DNA from: Daphnia carinata
Lineage: Eukaryota; Arthropoda; Branchiopoda; Diplostraca; Daphniidae
Assembly: GCF_022539665.2 (NCBI RefSeq)
Contig: NC_081333.1
Span: forward strand, 930,001-994,000
DNA length: 64,000 nt
Direction of reading: 5' to 3'
Below, in pieces: positions 38,901 through 52,500 of this stretch (position 1 is the stretch's first letter; each line of letters begins with the position of its first letter). The position numbers and the translations under genes were made by a program. Below the pieces are notes generated by a model. The model did no database searches and had not been told where the DNA came from. It was given only the letters and a program-made list of their open reading frames with translations.

Positions 38901-41900
38901 TCAAGCGGCAAAAAAACAAAAAAAACGTTATGAAAATCAAAGAAAAAAGACGTGAGAAGCGAATTAACCTGGCCAAATAACGCCCGAGGGTTCATCATTT
39001 CAATCAAGGTAAAAAAAAAAAGCTTGAAACATTCCCGGACATTAGCGTATAAAATTATCTCATAGCATCTAATGATTCATCCAGTTAATCAAACTGATAG
39101 CCAAAAAAGTTAACTGATCAAACATTTTGGCTAATGGCTTTTGGCGTTCCTACGAGATAGGGAAACGATACGTTCGGCATGTAATAAAAGAACACGACAG
39201 CTGAAGGGACACATCCTTGTCACGCACAACGTCTGTTTTGTGTTCTTCGTCTTGGCCTCAAGAAAAAAAAAAGGTTATCTGATGTTTTTTTTTTCTTTTT
39301 TTTTTACCTTTCTGGCCGACTGTTTTCACTGAGGTCTATAGTGTTTGTGATGGTGGCACACTGAATATACAAGCAGGTGGCCAGTGTGAGTGAAACAGAG
39401 ACTATATCTCCCCCCCCCCTCTCTCTCCTACCCGACTTCATATTATAATTATACCACGGACCGTTTTCTTCTTGGCTTCTTACATACCGTCACAAGTCCA
39501 TATTTTTTATTTTTTTTTTTTAGAATGTGGAGACTGAACCCCCGCCCCCCCCCCCCCTATAGTCAAGTATATATATATATATACTCTTGTAGGCTACATA
39601 ACGTATTAAAACTTGAAAGAAATAATAATTTTCGGTCACTTTGTGTGTGCGCCCCCCGTTTTTTTTTCTGTTTCGAAACTTAAAAAAAAATTTTTTTTAG
39701 TGTTGATATCCCACGGTTTATTTGATGACGGCAAGTTGTGTTGATAATCCTTAATTTTTAAAAATTGTATTTTGCTGGCTAACTTTCAATTGGGCGAACT
39801 CCAAATGGACACCAATGGCTGACGACGAATCAAACGAATTTGGTGATAGGATTGACATAATTTTGATCGATTTTCAAGTAATTTTAAAGAATGAATCAAT
39901 ATTCTCAATTCGATTTTAAAATTTCAAAAATTGTTCCTCCCAAACAAAGAGAGAAGGGAACTGCAAACTGCTGGCAGTTCAAACGATGGCTTATAGCTAT
40001 TACGAGCTATTATATGGAAAGAGCTGGTTAAAGCCGACATCTATAAATACTGTAGGGGTACTTGACCAACTTGATTGGGGGTGTCCCATTCGAAATAACT
40101 TTTAACCAACCATTGGCTTATTTTCACGACTCGAGTCGTTTCTTTCTTTTTTTGGGGTGGGATTAACGAGACCGCTTGTCGACGGGGCGGCAATTAACCT
40201 TATGGGGAATCTCACAGATGCCAAGCGTCTCCTCCATATCAGCTGCAAAGCTTTTTCTTTTATTTAAAGATGGGACATTAAAATAAAATACTGGAAAAAC
40301 GCTGCTGTTCGTTTTTATGAACTGTTAATACTTTTGAGGAATTAAGAAAAAATTGTGATTAAAATTCGGTTGGTACTGATGCGAAATGCGTGTGATCGGC
40401 CGATATCGTACTGTTGAAAATTTGAATAATATCGAATTCGGGTAGAGCGCATTAACTCGAAAAAGCGGGATGACCTTCAACAGATCAAACGAAACGTCGT
40501 TATATTAAGAGAAAACTTTGATAAGGGTGACATGACGAGTTTCCTTATACAACCGGAATTAAGAAACAACGACCTTCCACAATCTTATATGATTTCCGCT
40601 CATTATTCAAACGACGAAGTCCAATAAAAAAAAAAAATATATATTGTCGGCCTCGTTCCGAGACTTTCTTCAACCTTATAAACACCCGCCACACACACAA
40701 AAGAGAAAAACAAACAAACAAAAATTGTTATTTTTAATTGATTGTAAAAAGAAAAAAAATATTCTATTGTCCGTCATCGTCTTCTCGTTTTTCTTTTTCG
40801 AAAAATGTGTTTTTGTCGTGGCCAAAAAAAAAGTGTTCGTGTGACACAAAAGAAATACCAAAAACCAAATACATCTCCGTGTGACGACAAGAGGACCCCT
40901 CCTATTCCCCCCCCCCCATCCCTTCTGGAGGAGGGGTTGAACAATCGCAAGTACGATCATTTCAAATCAAAAGAATATAATCAACCGTTTCGAAGAGAGG
41001 GAGCCCCAAGAAGAAGGGTCTGAGAAAAAATCTTCTCCCCCCTTGAAAAAAAAAAAAAGACCGGCATATATGGAAGAAAAAGAATAGGAAGAAGGGGGGG
41101 GGGGGCTCAAAGACCTTCTTCCATTTCGTACAAGATTCAACATAAAGGAAGAGGCAGGTTTGGCAAAGTGAAAAGAGAAAGAAAAGAGGGGGGCCTCAAA
41201 GAAGACGAAAAAGATTCTTTCCAGAGAGAGAGAGCGTGAGATCTGCGGGATCCCCTTCTCTTAGACACCGCACGGTTACACACAGAGGTCGCAGCTTCTT
41301 TTCATGACGGTGGAGATTCTTCATCCCCCTCTTTTTTTTTTCTTTCTATTTGTTAAGCGTTGAGCTTCTTGGGTTCCTTTGTGGTTTTTAGACCGAACGC
41401 GTCGAGCAAAAACGTGCGAAGAAAATGCCTATTTCTCAAATGGCGGCAACGTTGCTGTGGTTTGCCGCAGGCCACGGCGCCATCTTGAGAACAACGAAGA
41501 ATTGGATGATAAAGAAAACGTTTTCAGCCGGTAAACAAACCCAAAAAGTATAACGAGTTTTTCTTTTTCTTGTTCAAACGTCTAATCTTGTTTTTGTTCG
41601 ATGTGATCTCCGAATGATGATGGGATCCAACATGTTTCTCCCTGCCGATCGGTGTTACATTCTTCGCTTAATCTCTTTCACATCCAAGTGTTCTCTTTCA
41701 CACACACAAAAAAACATCCAGTTCTTGGAAGACATTGATGATAGTTCACCTGTATTCCCCTTAGAATGTCTCTCTAGTGACATGATGGCAAACAATGAAG
41801 AATAAAAAAAAAACATGTGTGGACGGAAACAAACAAGATGGCGATATGCCCAAAGGAGCACGAGGATAGACTCCCTTTTCTCGGAACATTCAAAACCAGG

Positions 41901-43365
41901 TGCAACATATTTTGGACGGTAATCACACGCAGGTGTAACATACGACTTTAATATTTTTGTTTCTTTCCACGTCATCGCTAATCATTTCAGCATCGAATTT
42001 CCGCCATTTCTTTTTCTCGCAACGCCATTTTTTTCATATGCAAATGAGTGACAAAACGTCATGTTTTTTTCCGCTCAAAGACAGTTCGAAAAGGTCATGT
42101 GAACCAGAGAAAAACTGTCCCATAGAGTCAAAAAGCCGCCATGTCCCCCTTTCCTCTTAAAAAATATCTACACATATTTTTATATTTTTTTTTGAAAAAA
42201 AAAAGGGGGGAGGGATTTCCTTCACCCCCTCCCGCTTTTTTTAAGCAGAGAAAAATGATGGGTTTTTCTTTGTACGTGTAGAGAAAAAAAAAAACGGGGT
42301 AGAGAAGAGATGATGATGACCACTTCTTCTGACTTTGTGTGTGTAGGCCTCAACGGCTTTTCACTAGCCATATCTAAGCAGCCCGTCGAATACTGGAGAG
42401 CAACAAAAAAGAAAAAGGCTTAATCCATCCTGTTTCCCACGTTCACATCCGTCACAAGGAATGAACAATGTTCTACATGGATATGTTTAGCATCTAAAAG
42501 ACACACAAAAACGTGCGGTACTCATAATTACGGACAGTCCATTATTCAAAACCAGCTTCGATAATGATCAACCATGGCCTTATTAGCGAATGTTGGTTGT
42601 CCAAAAAACAAAAGGAAGCGAACTGTTGTGGATTAAGCAGACGAAAAAAAAATGTCTGGTTTGATCAAGACGATGACGTCACTAGTTCCGCACAGTTAGC
42701 ATGGGAATGGAGAGACGACCGAGTCTCAGGAAACGGATAGAGGAACTGGGTATTCCGGTTCTCACATCATCTCTCATGAACGTTACCACGAGTTCCCGAA
42801 AAAGAGAGACACGGTTACCCGTGGAAAAAATGTACATAGGGGGTTCACACCTCCCCTCGAAAAATCATGCCCCGTTTGAAAAAGAGGGACGGGGATACAC
42901 ACACAAAAAAAAAGCCTCTCTTTTTATGATCTCCCCTCCACGGCCGACAGCATTCCCTGCCTCTTCTTCCCATCAACCCTCAAAGTACACACACACATTT
43001 TGACAATGAGGATCGATAACGAACTGGCAATTTTTTTTAACGGACACTCTCACTGAAAAACAGACGTTTTTTTTTGTCAAAACGCGCCACGCTAATTGAA
43101 ATCTTTTAATAATCAATTTGTAAGTATCGGGGGGGGGGGGGGGAATGAATGTTACTAATTAGCCAATTATTTTGAAGAAAAAAAAAACATTTATGGTTGG
43201 GAGCTGCGGAGGAATCGATGATCGGGAAATGCTGACACGAGATTGGGAAGACAAACGGCGCGTGATTCGAAAGTTTTGGTGAAAGAAAATGCGTGCCCAC
43301 TTCCCCTATACAGAAAATCAAACGGCTTGTACTTATCAAGGAGAAAGAGAGACGCTAGAGAGACG

Positions 43366-43581
<216 letters not shown>

Positions 43582-44346
43582 TAGTGTGGGAAACTCGTAA
43601 GTCACGCCGGATCTGATATCGCCACGTCGTGAAAAATACTGCCGCGCTCGGACGTGAAAAATTTATTTCTCAACAACAACAACAACAAGAGGGTCGGTGG
43701 GAAAAGTATATATATATAAGCAAGACAAATATTCTTGTGAAATCTTGAAATAGCCATCATTCAATGCACAGATAAATATATATCCCTTTACTGGGGGGAG
43801 AGAACACGTCCATGCGATTTTTTTAACAAATGGCCTCTTATGTTGCTGAAAGGCGTTTCGCGTATCGTTGATCGGACATTTGAGATGAATTTTAAGAACT
43901 TGTCACCCCCCTTTATCGACTTTTAGGACAAATTGCAATTCGATATAACAACGTGGATGATGGGCGGAATCGATCATGTTTGCATACGCCCAAGGCTGAA
44001 CCGGTTATGAGTCGTCTGCTTTTCAAGTGCAACGTGGGACGATTAGCATTTGGATTTGGTCAAATTCAATTCGCCACACGCAATATTGATTGGTTGAACA
44101 TTATTTTTAAAAAACGAATGTTTGGAAAAAGAAATTCATTATTGAAAAGGTTGGCAAAGGTCTTGGGAAAATATCGGCCTGTGTGAGAACTTTTTTTTTC
44201 TCCCTTTGAAAAGTACCGTACTGCGGCATTTCGTTTTTTGGTGAGGGTTTTTAAATTGGTGGTGGTCTACGCACGTCTTTGGTGTCGTGGGGCCAAAAGA
44301 AGTTGGGGTCTGGAGGAGAGGGGGGCGCCGCCGAGGAGTCTCGAAC

Positions 44347-44362
44347 ACACACACACACACAC
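44347..44362. repeat. (AC)n microsatellite
   Basis: Short perfect CA run; a similar one is at about 45039-45058. Confidence 0.85.
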
Positions 44363-47330
44363 CGACCGAAGAAAAAAGAAAATGTTCAATGTTTTTATTT
44401 TTCGAAGAAAAAAAAAATAAAAACCCGTCTTTCCATCTGCCCAACTGAAGCCGCCATTTTGAACTAGAAATTCGAACATTTTTTTTTCTTTTCGACGGCC
44501 ATTTCCGAACGCGTAAGGTGTTTGAGGTGGACACACAGAAAAGAATTTTATGAATTAAACAAAAAAAACAAAAAATAAAGTCGTGAGAGAGAACCAAACA
44601 ATTTTTTGTTCAATTGATCTTGATTTTGTCAAGGTCACAGCGTCGCCATTTGCCTTCTACATTCCAACCGTTCTGGTGAGGCCAACCACTTGTCGTCGGC
44701 ATGGGTCCCCCCCATTTATTTTTGTTGTCGACGCAAAATCAGCAACAAAAAAAAAAATGCTTTTTGTTCGTCCCGCGTGAAAATTCCGACCGAATTTCTT
44801 TCTGCGACCTTGATCAATTCAACGGGCCGTGGGATTTGTTCACCGTCGGTAGCTACGTCGAACGTTTTTCTTTTCTCAAGCCTCAAAACTATTCCTTTAT
44901 GTTGGCTTACAAAAGAAAAAAAAGGAAATGGATGCAACGCACTCTAGCGGCCGATCGGAAAAGCCGTTGGGTCGCTCCTCTTTGCAATGTCTGATTCAAG
45001 ACCAGTTCCCACGGTTTTTCGTTTGGCTCGACGCTCATACACACACACACACACACACATTTTCTCCTTTCTATTTTTCTCCAATTTTCACGAATCTTTT
45101 AAAAGAAAAATAACAAATAAATAAATAAATTTAAAGAAAAAAAAGGAACGTGAAGATATTATCGATTACTTAAATTATAACTGACGGATCGATTAGAGGG
45201 GAATCTTTGGATAAGAAAGAGAGACGATGTATCCATTTTCATGGGGAGGTAGAAAAGGGGATTGAAGAGAGAGAGAGAGCGACTAAAAAAAAAGAAAGAA
45301 ACCCTCTGGCCGCGTCGACAGGTCCAATTAGGCAATGGTCAAATAATCATGATTGTAAATCAAACAGACGAACAAAACGGCCGGCCTCTCATCTCTCCAA
45401 CGAAGAGGAGGAGGAAAAAGAAAAAAAAATGTATTTAAAAAAAGAAAAAAGGATGATCTCTCAGGTCACGTGACTTTTCCTCATTTTCGCGGCCCCCCGT
45501 GGGAAATTTTGCGTCGATCTCAACTCGTGGGAAATCAACGAATGAATAAAAAAACGAGCCAAGGAAAACATCTTCGATACGAATGGTCGATCCCGTTGAA
45601 GGTACACGATGGGCACGCGACTCGAAACTTGCCAATAAACTGAGCAGTCACCCTTCATTTTCGAAGGGGGAGGGGGGAGTTTCGTGTCAACAAAAAAGTC
45701 TCATTGAGCAGCGTCGTTCACGGTAATTTAGTTCACAACATCTAGCGTCCCTCTGATTAAGAGCTTCCCTTTCAATGTGGACAAAAACAATTGATTCGAG
45801 TGTCGCTTCAAGGGATTTGAATGAGCACTTTTTTTTTCGTGGCCTTGGATTAGCGTCTTGGAGAAGAAAAAAAAAGAAGCGGTTGCCATGACTACGTCGG
45901 CAAGAAGACCGTGGGAAAAAGAGAAATTTCATTTTTTTTCCCCTTTTCTTCAACGGTTCCTCCGATTCTTCGCTGGATGGTCGTAAAATATAAAAAAAGG
46001 CCCTTTTTTTGTACCGAAATGTTGCGACTCCTGTCTTTCCTTTTTTTTTGCATCACGACGCATACACACTGAATCGGAGAGAAAACAGTTTCCATTTCTT
46101 TTTTTTTTCGCCAATTGTCAATAAATCAAAATCGGTGAACGTTGCCAAATTTCTGATTTTCTTTTTTTGTTTGTGGGAAATTTATGCAACGGTCTCCATA
46201 TATGAAACATTGTTAGTCTTATTTCTTTTCTGTTTTTTCGATGGAATGTCGAGGGATATTGAGTTCTATAAATTGAGTGAACGCGGTCAAGTGGAAAAAT
46301 GGATCCAATGCGCATTAACTGCCAGTCAACATGCAACGGTTTCTCGGCATGCCAAGAATCGTTTCCCATTTTTTCCTTATTCTTCCCAATAGCCGTTTCA
46401 AATTTCTATCATAGCGACGACATTCGTGGTGGTTGCCAACTCGATTGATGGCATAGAAAATTCCAATAATATCCCATATCTAATACACGAATTCGTCGAA
46501 GGAGAATGAAAGAAAAAAGAGCCGGATGTCTATACAGCATAGTTATTTGAAAATGTCAAGATTTTGTGGCCTTCTTGGCATTTGTTAAAAAGAATAACAA
46601 AAAGGAAAAGCTTTGAACATTTCTTCGTCGAGGCGGTTAATTTTTGCCATGACGCTCTCAATACGAGACTATTATCAGAAAGTCGGGATCTTTGGAACGA
46701 AGGGGAAACAAAAAAAATTATATTTCCCAGTGTATCGTTTTACCTGTTATCCGCTTCCCCAACGAAAATGCGGTTGGCATGCCACATCAAAAGGATGACA
46801 GGGGCATACAAAAAATTATGCAAGAATAAGAAAAAGTATTGAATAACGACTTGGTGGTCTGAAATGCATTTCAAGTCCTTTTTTTTTCTATCCTCCCCAT
46901 TTAAAAAAAATTTTAATTATGTCGATGGGACTAAACAAACATCGATACTCGGTAATAGTTGATGATGGGGTTTGAAACCGTGTCTCAACAGACGTCGGCT
47001 GTATACTGATCAAACGAGCGTGTCTCATCGTCACGCACACACACACATAGTGTTGTTGTGTTTTGATGGGATATCGTGATTGCACGTTTTCCGCTAGCGA
47101 TGATGGTGATCCGTGGTAAACGTGCACGATCATCTCCCACGATAAATAGCCAATGAATGACGTCAAAAATCTACTCGGAGGTGGCCTATTTTGAATAATC
47201 AATGCGTGTGTGTGTGTTTCTGTCTAACGGACTTTCCCACGCCAGACGGAGTGTCTATCGGTTAGAGGGTTGATTTGAACATCCGATTGAAAACGAAGGG
47301 GGGAGAGGGAAGAAAAATAAAACAAGCCTC

Positions 47331-47364
47331 GTGCCATTGCTCACACGTGCAATGGCACGTGTGA
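47331..47364. promoter_or_regulatory. Interlocked palindromes with two CACGTG E-boxes
   Basis: GTGCCATTGC is followed after 8 bp by its complement, and TCACACGTGC is followed after 4 bp by its complement, sharing bases. It contains CACGTG twice; TGGCACGTGTGA differs by one base from the TGGCACGTGYYA site of E(spl)/HES repressors. It lies 90 bp from a CSL site. Confidence 0.5.
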
Positions 47365-48154
47365 CGACCGGTATCTTCTATCCCAACTGCTCGTTACATA
47401 TTGGAACACCCCCGCCCCACCCTTTTTCCGGGGGTCTCTCCCCTTCTCTTGATTTCTTTTTATAGATCCATTGAATCTAACCGATTTCCGCCCAACTGCT
47501 GGTACAGCACACGCTGCACCCTCCTTCGACTTGAATGGAAAACAACGGACCAACAACAATCCCCCCTCCCCCAACGGCTGTCGGCATCTCCAATAGACGA
47601 CCTAATGGCATTTCCGTTACAGCTTCCGTTTTTTTTTTTCGATTCACATCCTCCATTTTCGAAAAAAAAAAAAAACGCCGTTTCCCTTTTAATAAACGTT
47701 CATTGAACGAAAACAGTTTTGCCCGGACGTGACGATGTTGTTGGCCATGAGATGAATGTTTAATGCATTGTCGACATTCTTAATTGAGGCTTTTCAGGGA
47801 TAAAACTAAAGTCACCCCCCTGGACCGTTTCTATGAAATGTGAAACATTTTATCAGGGAAATGACGTAACATTTTGCGGTTGTGCCTTTTTAAAAACATT
47901 TGGCTCTCCGTTGGGAACAATCGGCACTAAACAACAAAGGGGTTTTGAATATTCGCAAATGTATACTTGTACGATTTCTACTTTCATGACATAGCTAGGT
48001 AGTGTTCAATGCGTAATGAAAGGTCATACAACATGCCTGCATAAGATCACTGCTTTCTGCAATAACAGTGCGTTAAAAAATGCACAACTCAAAATAAATT
48101 TGAAAGCACAACATTTTTGCACAGCATGAAATCACACGAAATTCCACTTTAGCA

Positions 48155-48909
48155 ATGAACCGTCTGATCACGTGTACACTAACGATCAAAAAGAAAAAAG
48201 AGAAATGGTTTTTTTTTTTCAAAATGAAAAACCGTGAGAAAAACAAACGAACTTTATGGGAACCTTTTTTTCTATCAATGATGATTCAAGCCACTAGATG
48301 GCTCCTCGGTTTTTGGCGCCTGGGGAACTTAGATCATGAATTCACTCAATGCAAGCTTGGGTCAATAAAAAAAAAGTTCAAAGGGTATTCGTTGGAAACT
48401 CAAGATTTGAAAAACAACGTAAATTTCGTGGCCATTTTCAAGAAGAGCATTGAAAACAAAGCCGAATCATGCCAAACAAGTGCAAAATATGAAAAGCTCA
48501 TAGAATTCCTAACTGGATTTTTCAGCTTTGTGGTTCAGTAGATAACATAGAAGTTAAACTGACGGCCTTAATCTACCGTATACATTGAACGTAAATCGAC
48601 CTATGTGATTCAGCTGGATGGTGTACGTAATACGACTTCTTTTCTGTGGTCTAACCTCTCTCGATTTCGATTGCGTTTCGAGTTTTTTAAAATCAATTTC
48701 TAAAAAAAAAATAAATGATAGATGGAAATAAGCCTACCTTATATGACGAAAGGGAAATAGCGAATATTGTGGATTCTACTCCGACGACTGCTTTCTCGAT
48801 GCTCCAAGATGGATGGCATGGCGATTTGAACGATGAAAGCACTGCTGATGAGAAAGCCGAAGGGAAAAGTAACAGAATATCAATAGAAATCCAAAGAAGA
48901 AAATTCTGA
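48155..48909 (+). CDS. Possible small gene, family unknown
   Basis: Two plus-strand frames look partly protein-like: 48155-48541 (C-terminal part has VNFVAIFKKSIENKAESC and AKYEKLIEFLTGFF) and 48715-48909 (DEREIANIVDSTPTTAFSML, acidic C-terminus). I could not find a splice pair that joins them. A GCCACTAGATGGCTCC motif at 48290-48305, of the type seen near start sites here, lies within the first. Could be a real short gene, a decayed one, or chance. Confidence 0.2.
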
Positions 48910-49464
48910 AAGAAACAAGAAGTTCAAATGTAGCTTAACTTATAATCGTCGAATCAAACTGATTACCTTAGAGGTGGACAAGCCCCGTGAACCACGTGGC
49001 GCCTGTCGCATGGGGATGGTGTCTATCACAAGGGAACAGTAAGAATATCAGGGCCCTCGCTTCTAAAACGAATTTTCAGGCAGGTATGTCTTTGTCTTCT
49101 CACATATTTTCTGTTGTATATCAAAAGGACGATTTATAGTCCCATTTAAAAAATCACGTAACGTTTTGTGAGAAACGGTTGAGTCATCAAGATCTCAATC
49201 TGCACACTCGGCGCCAAAAAGGGTACTGTCGCTGCTAATGAGAGTAAGACAATAGGTTGACCAGGGATGCCAATCATATAGATATATGCCGCTGGCCCAC
49301 TGCCAATTTGCTTTCAGATTAACACGTCATTGAAAGTAGTATTATGATTTTTTGAATAAGCAAATTTCTTTATCAACTAATTTTTATTTTACTTAAGATT
49401 CGACACAGGTGAAAACGAAGGGAAAAGTATTTACAGGAAGTTAAAGGAAGTAGATAGTTTCGTT

Positions 49465-49480
49465 ACCGCTAGATGGCTGA
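49465..49480. promoter_or_regulatory. CCGCTAGATGGC motif upstream of Nup214
   Basis: ACCGCTAGATGGCTGA, 100 bp above the Nup214 ATG, same core and orientation as at NRARP. Confidence 0.55.
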
Positions 49481-49580
49481 CCTGAAATTGCTTTTTTCAA
49501 CCGGCATTGTAACAGAAGTTAAAAACGTGTGAAATTGGTGATAGTTTCGTTTTCTGTAGGAAAATTTCGTTGATTTAAGA

Positions 49581-52500
49581 ATGGCTAGCGCCCCTGATCC
49601 TGCTGAAGTCTTGGTAACCTGGAAGACTTTTATTTCTTAGTTTATGTAAGCTGATTTATCTGTTTTCGTTTCTGTAGGACTTCAAAATGAAGCAGTTATG
49701 TAGATTTAGAGTCACTACGAAGAAGTATGATGTCCAGGACAATTCCTCATTGATAGCCACCTCACATTTGTATGGATTGGTCTTTGTTGGTACACCGGAT
49801 AAGCTGGTTGTCATCAAAGTGGCAGACCTTGTGCAGATTGATCATGCATCTTCCAAGAAATCCGAAATTTCATCATTTCCCTCAAAGGAAATTCTTTTGC
49901 CCAGCAAACCTATTTTCGTAGCATTGAGCTGTGATAATCTTTCCTTGATGGTCTGCCTTCAAATGTCTGGATGCCCAGTAGGCTGGATGTATGATGTCCG
50001 TGGATTTGCAAGACAGGTAGTTGTCACTACTGCTTTACTTGTTATAGACAACAAAGGTATAATTCATTAAATGACATCTTTCAGACAGGAGAATGGAACC
50101 CATTTCAAGAAATTAGGCTTTCATCTACAGATGGAATAACAGTGAGTGATTGTGCGTGGAACCCCACTATACCTGGTCTAGTTGCTGTTAGCCTAAGTGA
50201 TGGATCTTTAGTTGCAGTTGAAATTAATAACACCCAATTCTCCATAATTAGCCTTCCATCAAACACACAAGCCCAGTATGCAGTTTTCTTCTTTTTCTCT
50301 TTTTTTTTCTTATTTTTAGCGTTTCTTAATAATCAACTTATTCCTAGAGCCATTTCTTGGAGTCCCAAAGGCAAACAGCTTGTTGTGGCCAGGCCTGGAA
50401 AACTAGTTCAATACAAACCTGATTTAAAAGAAGCCAAAACAACAGCGTTTAGTGGTAGCGATGTCCACATGAACACACCGGTTGCCTGTGGGCTTCAATG
50501 GCTTTCAACATCTCAATTTCTCGTGACATTCATCGATCAAGATGATCCAAATTCACGCCCTCATCTCCATATCGTCAATGTGCAGAAATCGGGGGCTACG
50601 ACTTTCATAGATTATGACGATGTTTGCTACGGTAGCCCTTCTGGAAGACCACATAAGTATTGAATCATTAATCGTATTCACTTGATTAATGATATTAATT
50701 CAAAGGTATCTGTGCTGTAGGTATCTTACACAGAGTATACCTTCTTGGAATGTTTTATTAGCATCTTCAGCGAATGCAATAGAAATTGCTGTTCTCGGCC
50801 AGACGGGAGGTGGGGATGCTGATCATCCTGAATGGAGGCAATGGACGTTGGAAGGTGAATGGCGAGCTGAACTACCACTCGATGAAAATACGGAGACGAA
50901 CCCAATGGGAATGGCCATCGACACTACAAGCCAAACTCCTATTAGCTGGGATGACAACCAGACATTACCACCTGCACCGATACTTTTCGTTCTAAGCACC
51001 CACGGTTTGCTTTGCCCTTTTCATATAATAAACCAGAAGAATCCCACACCCGTGAACCAGGTACCTCAACAATTGTCGGTGACCGGTGAGAGGCCAGCGC
51101 GAAGTGGAATTGGACTTAAAACGGCACCACTAGCAGCTTCAACTCCATTGCCTTCTGCCCCTAAAGTAGGCATTCCCAGAACAAACCTTGGAGAGCGGTT
51201 CGCCACGTTCGCCGAACCTCCTTCCTTGACAGTCCCAACTACAACGCATTCAGTGTCAGGTCCTGCCGTCCTCGATAAGGTTTTCGGTAACAAACCTCTT
51301 CAGCCCAGCGTACCATCAGCAACCGCGGATAACGGGGCATTCCTGCCTGCGCCTGTTGCACCTGTGAAGGCAGAAGCCACTCCTGTTGTTCCAAGCGCTG
51401 TTAAATTAGCAAGTCAAACCGTGGCGACAGAACAGCCAAATGTTCAGGCGTCCGTGGATGCTGCAACTGCAATTTTACGTGATGAAGTTGTCAAATTTGT
51501 TCAAGACTTGGAAGAGTTCAAAACGCGTTCGTCGTCTTTGAAAGTTACAGTTGCTAGTGAAGAAGATAAACAGCGATTGTTGAAACTGACTTCTGATCTG
51601 TCTGGCTTTGGTGTGGATCTAGTTGATACCACGAAAATGCAAGACGAAGAAGTTAGAGGCTTGTGCACTGATTTAGTTGAAGTTGCCGCACTTCTAGAAG
51701 ATGCCCGTGTACGACACGCTCGTCGTAAGAATTCCCGCTACAGCCACTTGCTCAAATTACGGCCTTTAGATCCAGGTAATCGCCGAAAAATGGACGATAT
51801 CGAGCGTTTGCACATTCATATAGAACAACAGCTTGTGGAAGCTTCACGATGCCTAGATTCTATCAGTCGCGAACGTACTAGAGACAGCAATCGAAAAGTT
51901 GAAATCCCCATAACTCAGGTAAATCTTTCTTGCCTTAGGTATTCGAAAAATTCTTAATTATTATTTTTTTTATGTCAGGTGATTTATGAAGCGATCAGAA
52001 ACAACGCCAAAGTTATATCACAGTTAAAGTCTCGGGTAGAACGCATCATAGCCCAGAGCAAGGAACAGCAGTTAAAAATCGCCGGAGCTGCTTTCGAAGT
52101 CCTAAGGTTGTTATGCATTAAATGATTATTCAAAACCTCGTAGCTAATCGAATGGTCGTTTCTCATAGGCCGAAGGGAGCTGATGACTCGTGCAAGTGGG
52201 AATCCGAATTGGCTGTTCTGGCCGACTCACTTCTAACATCAAGTATAAAAAGTGAAACTGGCATACACGCACCACATCCAGTCATCCCACAAGTATCCCC
52301 TGAAAAACAAGCAATGCTCAGGAGCGTACTAGCGCATAGGCCTGTGGCTCGCATTCGAGCTGTACGCCCAGAATCAGTTGCAGAATCACGTTTGCTGTCA
52401 AACCTCTCCGGTTTCATGCACAAGGAAGATAAAAGCGCGTCGACTGCTGCATCGAATTCCATCATTTCACAAGCGTCGTCCAAGAATTCCGTGCTGAATG

